A stretch of DNA of 40,834 bases from positions 1-40,834 of the forward strand of contig DDUV01000106.1 in the NCBI GenBank assembly GCA_002344975.1, written 5' to 3'. The stretch comes from Saprospiraceae bacterium UBA2329. GTDB lineage: Bacteria > Bacteroidota > Bacteroidia > Chitinophagales > Saprospiraceae. The stretch's first letter is position 1. Each line of letters opens with the position of its first letter. The position numbers and the translations under genes were made by a program. Below the pieces are notes generated by a model. It worked only from the letters and a program-made list of their open reading frames with translations, was not told the DNA's origin and searched no databases. Shown piece by piece: positions 32,866 through 40,834 of this stretch.

Positions 32866-32907
32866 GCACCAACAAAAACGGCTGAAGCATTGCTGCCCCA
32901 GCCGTTT
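32866..32907 (-). terminator. Terminator of giant protein 2 (copy 2 of the triplicated hairpin)
   Basis: AAACGGCTG (32876-32884) pairs with CAGCCGTTT (32899-32907). It is followed on the minus strand by T-rich sequence. The bases from the hairpin through the gene's stop are nearly identical to copy 1. Confidence 0.8.
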
Positions 32908-32929
32908 TTTTACAAAAAAATCAAATCAT

Positions 32930-35900
32930 TTACTGTTTAACAACTCGTCTTGTCATATCCGGCAGGCCGACAGACTTCACTTTCACTAAGTACATACCGT
33001 TTTGGTACCTGCTCAAGTCGAGGCTTTCCAGCGTATTTTGCACTTCGTCCAATTCAGAGAACTGCAACAGCTTGCCTTCCAGACTGTACGTTTCGATGCG
33101 CACACTCCGACCGATGTACTGAGCCAGATCGAGTGTCAACGCGCCCGAAGTCGGGTTGGGGAACACACTGAAATCAGCTTCCACTTCCAAAACATCGTTG
33201 GCTAATTGTGCCGGATTCACATTGCCGGGCTGTACCAGTGGAGTAGAACCTCCCGTATAGCTCACATTGGTGAACACACAGGTGGATGTTCCGTTGGCCG
33301 TGTAATTGGTCGTTACCAAACCGATCTGAATACAGGAACTCATGACTATGTTTTGCGTACCTACGATATACCAGGTAGTTCCATTGGGAGAAACATACAT
33401 GGCAAACTGGTTGCCTGTGCGCACGATGCGTAGCCAGTAGCGATTCAGACTGGTGAACTGCTGTGGCTGTGCTGCGCCGTTGGTAGCGGTGCGGAACTCG
33501 CGGCGGCTCAGGGTACTCAAATTGGTCATTAGTTGCGCTTTTTTGGCGCCCACATCGTTGGTTTCTCGCATGGTAATGCCCGCCCAGGCATTAGCAAATA
33601 CATCAATGCTGCTGACGAGAGCCGTGATGCTGCCGTTGCCACAGAGCGTACGCTGAGCAAAGGATACATCGTCCACTGTGAAAGGAGGACCATAGAAACA
33701 ACTACTTGCGGTATTAGTCCAGGCACCCGTTCCGGGGGTATAAACTACGTTGCTGTTGCACCCGATAGAGTTGGAATTGCTGCTCCATCCGCAAGGCAGA
33801 CCGCCCACGGTGACGTTGGCGGTACAGGTATTTACGTTTCCGTTTATGTCCGTCACGGTGACAACAACAGGAACCGTAGTCCCCACACTTTGGCAGCCAA
33901 GTTTATTGTACTGAAGTACGATGGTGTCAATGCCGCAGTTGTCGGAGGAGGACAATACCAGATCAGCAACGGTCAACGCAATGCTGTCCTGGCCATTGAA
34001 GGTGATCGAATGTGGTTTGCAAGCGACCATCGGCAGCTCGTCGTCAACCACTGTAATGGTGAAGGAGCAGGTGGCCGTGTTGGAAGCATTGTCCGTTGCA
34101 ACATACGCCACAGTATGTGTGCCGACATTGAATGTTTGGCTGATAGCCGCGCCTGGCGTTACCGGAACGGGCGTTCCTCCATTTATTGACATAGTGAGCG
34201 AGACAAAACTACATGAGCCTATGGGCTGTACCGGGTGCGTCCAATTGGCCACGCCATTACAATCGCCGGTTCCATTGGAACTCGTGCCGACACTAAAGGA
34301 TGCCTGACAGGTAATTCCCAGAGAAGGAATCACGGTGATAATCACATCTGTGGTCGGACCTGCACAGTTGTTGGGCGCAGGGCCGGTCGGAGTAATTCGA
34401 TACGTCACAAAGGCATTGGTCCCTCCGCTATTAGTCAGCGTTTGGGCAATGTTAGTTCCGCTACCCGCTGTCTGTCCGGTCACTGTGCCGGTAGTGCTTT
34501 GAACCACCCAGCTAAAGGTGGTGCCGGGTACATTGCTGCTCAATGCAATGTTGGTGCTGCTGTTCGTACAGATTGTTTGAGAGGCGGGCGTAGCGATGGC
34601 ATTGGGCAGCGCATATACATTGTAGGTGATGCTTATGGGGTTGCCCACACAATCGCCGGGCGTGTAGTCGCCGCTGTTGTCTGAATCGTAATACGGCGTG
34701 AAGGTTTCGATGAACTGCCCGAATGTGCCGCTGCTGAGTCCGTACGGTCCATAAGGGCTGCCGTTGAAGTAGCCCGGGGCGCCGCCTACGCCGAAGTCAA
34801 TCTGGGCGCGAGGTACGGCCACTGGCGAGCCTGCATAAGTCACGTTGCCGGTTCCGTTAAGTACTTCCAGAACGCCTACTCGGTTGCCGGGTACCGACAC
34901 ATAGTTGGAGTAGCTGAAAGATTCCCCGGCGCAGAAATTGAGCACCCCAAATTGAGGCGTCGCACTGTTGACGTTTTGCGCGGCGCGACCGGCGACCTGC
35001 GCGGTGAAGGAAATGGCCGGTATCGGGTTCACTGTGATGGTGTATTGAACGAGATCACCAATAGGCTCGCCGGTATCAATGACAGTGTTGTTATCGAGGT
35101 CGTGCCAAGCCTGGAAAGTTACCACCACGGTGCCCGGCATAGACGGATTCAATAGAGTAGCGGTAGTTGAAGTCCCCGCCGTGAATGCGCTTAACGCAGC
35201 CTGGCAATTGTTGCACCAGGACACACCGCCGACATTGGTCGTACTGACAGTTTGATACACCCGCACGGGTTGACCGGGTATTGACAAATTGGCCAAGTCC
35301 TGAAATGCGGAGGTGATGCTGACGTTGTTTGCCACACCACTACATGTAGATGCTGTGCCGGTGTCGGTGGTTCCGTCGTTGTTGGCTGTTACGGTTACGC
35401 TGTTGATATGCGCTACCAATTGAGGAATGCCTCCCGTACACGCGCCCGCTACCGGCTGGAAGCCAATGGTAGCAGGTGCGCTGTCCGTGCCGTTCGTAAG
35501 GAAAGGACTGTATGTGACGCTGCCGCTGATTTTGGTAGCGATGGTGGCGGCATCGGTGGTGCCGTACCAGTTGCAGGTGGCGTTGAAAGTGCCGCCGTTG
35601 GCATTGCCGTTCACAAGCGCAAATGTAGTACCGGTGATGGAGTTGTCGTGAACGTTCAATGTGGTGCCTGTATTGGCGGTATTGCCCGTTCCATAGACCA
35701 CGCCAAGAATACCTGAGGTACAATTGTTAATGGTGTTGTTTGTAATAGTGGTTGTATTCCAATCCACCGCATTGTCCACTTCCACGCCGCGCAGGAATCC
35801 GGACAGTTGGTTGTTGTGAATAAATACGGCGAATAGGGAGGCCGGCAATGTATTATAGGATGGCGCATCATTCCGTGCCTGTACGTTGATGGCATAGCCG

Positions 35901-38900
35901 TTGGTTTGCGTCGCTCCTCGATTTTCGACGATTTCGTTGTCGAGAATGATCACATTGTCGTACGCCCCGTATTTCAGGTTGATAATGATACCTCGCGGGT
36001 TGGTACTGAGTCCGTTGTTCGTCATCAAATTACCGGAAATGACGGCATTTGAAAGTTTTTCAATGTACAATGCTGCATTGTTGTTGGAGGAGGAAGCATT
36101 GCTGGTGAATGTGTTGTCCTGGATGTTTACATTGTTCATGCCGCCCGGTGTGCTGTTGCTTTGGACGGCGAAAATGCCGGAGTTCACCTGATTGGTAAAG
36201 GCTGATCCTGTTATGATCAGACCGTTGATATTGGCTGCTGTAGAAACATAAATACCTGAACCATTGGCATTAAAGGAGCAATTTGTCAACCTCCAGTCGT
36301 TCATCGTTCCGGCAATGTTGTTGATATGAACTCCATAGGTGGAATTGTTCTCAAAGACAACATTCTGTAATGTGAGATGATTGACGAGTTGATCTGCATA
36401 AAGCCCTTTGGAGGAGCCGCTGATTTTCATGTCGCGGAGGTATGCCCTGTTGATTTGGGAAGCTCCTGAACCTGATGCAGTGTAGGTAAATACGTTGCCA
36501 CCTGCATTTTGGATAATCGTGTTGATGCCCTGCCCCCGGATATCCAATTGCTTGTTCACTGTAATTGCTTGGGCTGTATATGTGCCGTCACAAATTTCGA
36601 TGACGTCTCCGTCCGTAGCTGCATCAATGGCTCCTTGTATGGTGGCATGATAACTGTTGGCAGTGCTGTTGAACACTGGTAAGAAACCAACGCTGGCTCC
36701 TGTTTCGGTATCTGTTGAGCCGTTGGCATCCGTTACAGTGATGTCATACATGCCGGTACTCAGCCCGGTGATGGTATAAGGACTGCCCGTTATGCCTGTA
36801 ACGGGAGCACCGCCAGTCCATGCTATGGTATAGTTGGCGGTACCTCCGCTGAAGACAACTTCAATGCTTCCACCTGTTCCACAAACAGCGTTGGAAGGCG
36901 TTGCAGAAGCGATGACCACCGGCGTGCCGGCACAACTTCCGGGAACAGGCTGGAAGCCAACCGTGATGCCGTCATTGTCTGTGCCGTTAACGAGATAAGG
37001 AGCGTACAAGACATCGCCCAAAATAAGCGATGCAATGGTAGTGGCGTTGGTGGTGCCGTACCAGTTGCAGGTGGCGTTCAGCGTGCCTGTGCCGGCATTT
37101 TTGACACTGAAGGTATTGCCTGACAAGTTATTGTCGTTGACATTGATTGTCTTGCCTGTAATATTTTCTCCAGGCGGTACGATAACGCCATTGAGCGAGC
37201 CGCTGATAATATTGTTTAATACATTTACTGGCCCTGCATAACTTGTTCCCCTGATGCGAATACCGCCCCGATTGGCATCAAGACTCGTGTTGGCATTGGT
37301 AATCACATTGGCATTTACGTTAACATTGGAGGACGCTCCGGCTACCTGAATGCCCTGCTGAGCTGTGTTGCTGATGGTATTGCCGTTGATATTACTATTG
37401 CTTATCGCATCAACGTTTATGCCTGAGTTACCCGTGCCATTGATGGTATTGCTCATAATTTGAGCCGTCACAGTACTACCTGGCGAACCGCCAATTTGCA
37501 TAGCATTGCTACTCATATTTTGAAAACAATTGGACTGAATGCTCAGGTTGGCATGGTTGGTGGCGTTGCCTGTAAATACGGCCAGTTGACCGGATGAGCC
37601 ATTCACTAAATTGTTTCGGAACGTGGCATCCAAAGTAGCCGTACCTACATTTCCATTATAATTCATCGGGGATGAAACACCCTGAAAATGCAGCCCTTCC
37701 ACCACAACGGTTAAACTTGTCCCATTAGGAATATTCAAGCCTCCGGTAATGATGGCTTCCGGCAAACGCGTATCCACACATGGTACCAAGCTATGGTTGG
37801 GGCCGCGCAAAGTCACGGATTTACTTAGATTGACCGTCTCAGCGTAAGTACCCGCGCCTACCACTATTGTGTGTCCGTTCAGGGTATTGACATCATCAAT
37901 TGCCGACTGGATGGAGCAGTAGAAAAGCCCTGTGTTGGTGTTGGTGACGGAGGCCACTGATGTGGAGTTGGCGGGAATCGGAGTTTGAGGTATGGCGGCC
38001 ACTTGTGCACTGCTTCTGTAAATTTGAGTTGCACCTGTAAAATACGCCCCCTCGTCAATAAAAACATTATCGCCGGCAACGCCCGCCAGTGTGTTGGGTG
38101 TACCCAGTGCTCCAATAGAGGTAGCATTAAAGAAAATATGCACACAAGCAAGGCCCAAGCCTGCATTGTCAAATGTATTGCAGGAGATATTGGCGCCCGT
38201 TCCTCTCACGCGGAGCGAATGCCCGAAACGCGTGGTCGTACCGGCAAATGTATTCCCGATAATGGTAGCATTATTTGCATCAATAGTAACGAGCGTGTTG
38301 CCCTGGCCTGTTGAAACGCAAGCGCCCACAGTGCTGCTGCTACCTGCTGTACCGGTGATCTGATTACTGGTGAAAACAATGCCCGTGCCTGTGGGAATAT
38401 TCGCTAATTGCCGGGGTACGTTTGGCGCCGTAAACTGGTTGCCAAAGCCACAATCACCTGCTTCTGCGCCGGTAAAAGTCTTTCCGGAGAAAATATTGGC
38501 ATTCACGGTCAGGTTGTTTACCGCATTCCCAAACTCTGTGAGCAGGCCCGCCTCGCCGTTGGCCACAATCTCATTCCCCCGTATTGTAATGTTGTTTCGC
38601 ACACCCTGAATGTAAACGGCGGCATACTCTAAACCGGGGTCGGAGTTGTCATAGCCGTTGATGGTAAAACCCCGTCCCGGGCCGCCGATGGTCACGTTAT
38701 CTGCCGTGATTAAAAATGTGCCGAGAATACCTGCGGAACCACTTACCGTAGTGACGGCTTTGCCTCCTGATGAACGAATGATCAGGCTTTTGTTAACCGT
38801 CACATTTTCATTGTAGATGCCGGGGGCCACTACAATTTCATCGCCTGCGACAGCCGCAGCCACTGCTCCGCTGATGGTGGCATGATCGGCGGGCACATTG

Positions 38901-39067
38901 ATAGTTGCCGCTTGTAAATTCATGCTTCCCAGCAGGCAGCCCACTAATAAGATACAAACCATTAATGACCTTAGTGCTGGTGAATATCCCCTTTGAATAA
39001 AGAGGGGCAAGCCATGTGTTTGTCGCCTGTCAAATACAGGCGGTAACGTGTTGAAATAGTTTTTCAT
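32930..39067 (-). CDS. Giant T9SS-secreted parallel beta-helix protein 2
   Basis: A 2045-residue protein. A long basic leader precedes the hydrophobic export signal (SLMVCILLVGCLLG, residues about 34-47; cleavage near LQAA). Three right-handed parallel beta-helix (pectin-lyase-like) modules follow, each opening with an 'IQ.AID/GD.I.V..GTY' turn: about residues 55-370, 375-720 and 800-1240. Rungs are rich in NNTI and GNTF motifs. The second and third modules each end in the repeated NATCNWYGTT segment, so the modules arose by duplication. PKD-like and HYR-like domains follow, then a DUF1349-like jelly roll and a T9SS sorting domain almost identical to giant protein 1. The fold suggests polysaccharide binding or cleavage, but I see no catalytic residues I can name. 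Confidence 0.87.
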   Translation of the reverse strand: MKNYFNTLPPVFDRRQTHGLPLFIQRGYSPALRSLMVCILLVGCLLGSMNLQAATINVPADHATISGAVAAAVAGDEIVVAPGIYNENVTVNKSLIIRSSGGKAVTTVSGSAGILGTFLITADNVTIGGPGRGFTINGYDNSDPGLEYAAVYIQGVRNNITIRGNEIVANGEAGLLTEFGNAVNNLTVNANIFSGKTFTGAEAGDCGFGNQFTAPNVPRQLANIPTGTGIVFTSNQITGTAGSSSTVGACVSTGQGNTLVTIDANNATIIGNTFAGTTTRFGHSLRVRGTGANISCNTFDNAGLGLACVHIFFNATSIGALGTPNTLAGVAGDNVFIDEGAYFTGATQIYRSSAQVAAIPQTPIPANSTSVASVTNTNTGLFYCSIQSAIDDVNTLNGHTIVVGAGTYAETVNLSKSVTLRGPNHSLVPCVDTRLPEAIITGGLNIPNGTSLTVVVEGLHFQGVSSPMNYNGNVGTATLDATFRNNLVNGSSGQLAVFTGNATNHANLSIQSNCFQNMSSNAMQIGGSPGSTVTAQIMSNTINGTGNSGINVDAISNSNINGNTISNTAQQGIQVAGASSNVNVNANVITNANTSLDANRGGIRIRGTSYAGPVNVLNNIISGSLNGVIVPPGENITGKTINVNDNNLSGNTFSVKNAGTGTLNATCNWYGTTNATTIASLILGDVLYAPYLVNGTDNDGITVGFQPVPGSCAGTPVVIASATPSNAVCGTGGSIEVVFSGGTANYTIAWTGGAPVTGITGSPYTITGLSTGMYDITVTDANGSTDTETGASVGFLPVFNSTANSYHATIQGAIDAATDGDVIEICDGTYTAQAITVNKQLDIRGQGINTIIQNAGGNVFTYTASGSGASQINRAYLRDMKISGSSKGLYADQLVNHLTLQNVVFENNSTYGVHINNIAGTMNDWRLTNCSFNANGSGIYVSTAANINGLIITGSAFTNQVNSGIFAVQSNSTPGGMNNVNIQDNTFTSNASSSNNNAALYIEKLSNAVISGNLMTNNGLSTNPRGIIINLKYGAYDNVIILDNEIVENRGATQTNGYAINVQARNDAPSYNTLPASLFAVFIHNNQLSGFLRGVEVDNAVDWNTTTITNNTINNCTSGILGVVYGTGNTANTGTTLNVHDNSITGTTFALVNGNANGGTFNATCNWYGTTDAATIATKISGSVTYSPFLTNGTDSAPATIGFQPVAGACTGGIPQLVAHINSVTVTANNDGTTDTGTASTCSGVANNVSITSAFQDLANLSIPGQPVRVYQTVSTTNVGGVSWCNNCQAALSAFTAGTSTTATLLNPSMPGTVVVTFQAWHDLDNNTVIDTGEPIGDLVQYTITVNPIPAISFTAQVAGRAAQNVNSATPQFGVLNFCAGESFSYSNYVSVPGNRVGVLEVLNGTGNVTYAGSPVAVPRAQIDFGVGGAPGYFNGSPYGPYGLSSGTFGQFIETFTPYYDSDNSGDYTPGDCVGNPISITYNVYALPNAIATPASQTICTNSSTNIALSSNVPGTTFSWVVQSTTGTVTGQTAGSGTNIAQTLTNSGGTNAFVTYRITPTGPAPNNCAGPTTDVIITVIPSLGITCQASFSVGTSSNGTGDCNGVANWTHPVQPIGSCSFVSLTMSINGGTPVPVTPGAAISQTFNVGTHTVAYVATDNASNTATCSFTITVVDDELPMVACKPHSITFNGQDSIALTVADLVLSSSDNCGIDTIVLQYNKLGCQSVGTTVPVVVTVTDINGNVNTCTANVTVGGLPCGWSSNSNSIGCNSNVVYTPGTGAWTNTASSCFYGPPFTVDDVSFAQRTLCGNGSITALVSSIDVFANAWAGITMRETNDVGAKKAQLMTNLSTLSRREFRTATNGAAQPQQFTSLNRYWLRIVRTGNQFAMYVSPNGTTWYIVGTQNIVMSSCIQIGLVTTNYTANGTSTCVFTNVSYTGGSTPLVQPGNVNPAQLANDVLEVEADFSVFPNPTSGALTLDLAQYIGRSVRIETYSLEGKLLQFSELDEVQNTLESLDLSRYQNGMYLVKVKSVGLPDMTRRVVKQ

Positions 39068-39171
39068 GTTAAGAAATGTATTAAAGAGGTTATGAAATTA
39101 AATTCAGTAAATACCCGAGTTGGCATGGAGACAGGTCTGCCATGACAAGGATTTTCTCAGGCAATACGATG

Positions 39172-39324
39172 ATTCAAACAAGTACTGGAAGTAGGTAACG
39201 TAGTCGTCGGTTTGTGTCTATAGTAGGCAGCTTGCTTTGTTCGTACTGGTAGTTAGGGATTTTAAGTGTGTAAGGTTCCATTCAAACAAGTACTGGAAGG
39301 AGGTAACGTAGTCGTCGTTTCGTA
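39172..39324. repeat. Direct repeat pair, about 40 bp each, 108 bp apart
   Basis: ATTCAAACAAGTACTGGAAG, followed by T/G and AGGTAACGTAGTCGTCG, occurs at 39172-39210 and again at 39280-39318 with one mismatch. Weaker similarity continues beyond. A partial GTACTGG echo lies at 39243. The block is in the likely 5' leader of the beta-helix gene. Confidence 0.85.
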
Positions 39325-39400
39325 CGGAGCGTAGGTAGCGTGGTCTTACAAAGCAAATTTAAGCCATGCAATACCAATGAACGATGATAAAAATCACCAA

Positions 39401-39438
39401 TAAAAAAAACGGCTGAAGCATTGCTGCCCCAGCCGTTT
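39401..39438 (-). terminator. Terminator of giant protein 3 (copy 3 of the triplicated hairpin)
   Basis: AAACGGCTG (39407-39415) pairs with CAGCCGTTT (39430-39438) around AAGCATTGCTGCCC. An eight-base T-run follows on the minus strand. Confidence 0.85.
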
Positions 39439-39460
39439 CCTTAAAAAAGAATCAAAGCAT

Positions 39461-40834
39461 TTATTGCTTGACGATTCGCCTTGTCACATCCGGTAGGCCG
39501 GCAGACTTCACTTTCACTAAGTACATACCGTTTTGGAACCTGCTCAAGTCGAGGCGTTCCAGCGTGTTTTGCACTTCGTCCAATTCAGCGAACTGCAACA
39601 GTTTGCCTTCCAGACTGTACGTTTCGATGCGTACGCTGCGACCGATGTACTGCTCCAAGTTGAGGTTCAACGCGCCCGAAGTCGGGTTGGGGAACACATC
39701 GAATTCTACCTGACCCAGCGTGGGTTGCACATTTATTGTGTTCACCGAAGGCGGAGTCACCTGTGTAAAGCTCACATTGGAGAATGTAGCCGTCACTGTG
39801 CTGTTGGCCGTGTAATTGGTCACGATCAAGCCCATTTCGATGCAGTTGCCCATCACGATGTTTTGTGCGCCTGCCGGGAACCAACTGCTGCCGTTGGAAG
39901 ACACAAACATGGTGAACTGATTGCCTGTGCGCACAATGCGCAGCCAGTAGCGGCTCAAGCTGGAGAACTGCTGCGGGGTCACTGCGCCGTTGGTAATGGT
40001 GCGGAACTCCCGGCGGTGATCGCTGCCTAAGTTCGTCATCAGTTGTGCCTTCTTCGCTCCGGCTGCATTGCTCTCACGCATGACGATGCCTGCCCAGCCG
40101 CCGGCAAGCGGGTTGATGCCGGTCACCAAAGCTGTAATGCTGCCGTCGCCGCAGAGTGTGCGTTGTGCGAATGCTTCACTGTCGCCGGTGTAGGGTGGGC
40201 CATAGAAGCAGTTGGTGCTGGTCACGGTCCAAGTGCCGGAACTGGTATTGTAACCTACGTTGTTGCCGCCTGCACATCCCACCCCAGCGGGGGTTGACGA
40301 CCAGCCTGCCGGCAATCCCGATACGTTTACGGTGGTGACGCATTGGGCTGTATTGCCTTTTCCGTCAGTTACAGTAATGGTCACCGGTACGGCCTGTCCC
40401 ACCTGAGAGGCAGTGATGGTACTTGGCGAAATCATGGTGCTTGCGATGCCGCAGTTGTCGTTGGCAACGATTTGCAGGTTCACCGGGCTGTTGGGGCCGT
40501 CAATCTGAATGCCGGTCTGGCCATTGAAGTTCAAAGTGGCCGTGCCGGCGCAGGTGACGGTGGGCGGCGTGTTGTCCACATAGTTCGGGTCGGCGCTGTC
40601 CACCAAACCGTCGCAATCATTGTCAATGCCGTCGCACACCTCGGTAGCGTTCGGTTTGATGTCGGCATTGTTGTCGTTGCAGTCGCCGGCTACGGTAGAG
40701 TAGCCCGCCCCCGGATTGGAGCAAAGCGTTTGCCCGTTGCCTGTGCCGAAACCGTCGCCGTCGTTGTCCACATAATAAGTGGTGAAGCTGAGACCCTCGT
40801 CAATCATGCTGTCGCAATCATTGTCAATGCCGTC
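39461..40834 (-). CDS. Giant T9SS-secreted protein 3, C-terminal part (5' end outside window)
   Basis: The frame is open to the window edge, so only the last 458 codons are visible. Bases 40808-40834 continue in frame as DGIDNDCDS, so the Met at 40807 is internal. The visible order is two metal-binding DGIDNDCD modules around YYVDNDGDGFGTGNG, a HYR-like domain (DNTPPTVTCAGTATLNFNGQ), a DUF1349-like jelly roll (GDGSITALVTGINP, WAGIVMRE, RREFRTITNG), and a T9SS type A sorting domain (FPNPTSGALNLNLEQY... RRIVKQ). It is most like giant protein 1 in the HYR and metal-binding parts. The N-terminal domains, and so its likely target, are unknown. Confidence 0.88.
   Translation of the reverse strand, partial: DGIDNDCDSMIDEGLSFTTYYVDNDGDGFGTGNGQTLCSNPGAGYSTVAGDCNDNNADIKPNATEVCDGIDNDCDGLVDSADPNYVDNTPPTVTCAGTATLNFNGQTGIQIDGPNSPVNLQIVANDNCGIASTMISPSTITASQVGQAVPVTITVTDGKGNTAQCVTTVNVSGLPAGWSSTPAGVGCAGGNNVGYNTSSGTWTVTSTNCFYGPPYTGDSEAFAQRTLCGDGSITALVTGINPLAGGWAGIVMRESNAAGAKKAQLMTNLGSDHRREFRTITNGAVTPQQFSSLSRYWLRIVRTGNQFTMFVSSNGSSWFPAGAQNIVMGNCIEMGLIVTNYTANSTVTATFSNVSFTQVTPPSVNTINVQPTLGQVEFDVFPNPTSGALNLNLEQYIGRSVRIETYSLEGKLLQFAELDEVQNTLERLDLSRFQNGMYLVKVKSAGLPDVTRRIVKQ

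Larger units (their letters stand above)
39068..39460. other. Gap upstream of the beta-helix gene
   Basis: This 393-base gap holds a duplicated block (separate entry) and the terminator of the next gene. I see no ORF worth calling and no perfect TAnnTTTG on the minus strand, so the promoter of the beta-helix gene is not located. Confidence 0.5.

Overview
The window looks like a chromosomal segment of a Bacteroidota bacterium, most likely in the Saprospiria. The evidence is type IX secretion (T9SS) type A C-terminal sorting domains on very large secreted proteins, several promoter-like TAnnTTTG (-7) elements, gene starts without clear Shine-Dalgarno sequences, and families common in that group (2TM domain, Uma2, small 'GQLTQGFQQP' sorting-domain proteins). 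This assignment rests on reading motifs, not on a database search.

Region 1 (1-6.8 kb, plus strand). The window opens with the repeat-rich tail of an unidentified protein. A complete tryptophan attenuator follows: promoter, leader peptide with three tandem Trp codons, and competing antiterminator and terminator hairpins. It precedes trpE and trpG (anthranilate synthase). After these come a penicillin-acylase-family Ntn hydrolase, two small membrane proteins and a small secreted protein.

Region 2 (6.8-14.1 kb, mixed strands) is housekeeping and metabolism. It holds a lipoprotein divergent from a LuxE-like acyl-protein synthetase, a small membrane protein divergent from HMG-CoA lyase, a Uma2 nuclease-like gene, cdsA with a metallophosphoesterase, an NlpC/P60 lipoprotein and pepT. 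A 216-bp fold-back element with 18-bp perfect terminal inverted repeats and a 9-bp flanking duplication (a strong MITE candidate) sits between the Uma2 gene and cdsA.

Region 3 (14.1-25.9 kb, minus strand). A second inverted-repeat element abuts the stop codon of a three-gene cluster: a small T9SS-sorted protein and two paralogous tail-fibre/adhesin-like proteins with almost identical N-terminal regions. Next come a small HTH-like protein with truB, and a large TPR protein with an outer-membrane beta-barrel protein.

Region 4 (26-40.8 kb, minus strand) holds three giant, modular, cell-surface or secreted proteins, the last cut by the window edge. They end in the same cassette (HYR-like domain, DUF1349-like jelly roll, T9SS sorting domain) and are followed by the same terminator hairpin, so the cassette appears to have been copied as a DNA unit.

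The best-supported unusual items are the trp attenuator, the MITE at 10.24-10.47 kb, the shared C-terminal cassette and the patchy identity of the two adhesin-like paralogues. I saw no tRNA, rRNA, CRISPR array, prophage or intact transposase.
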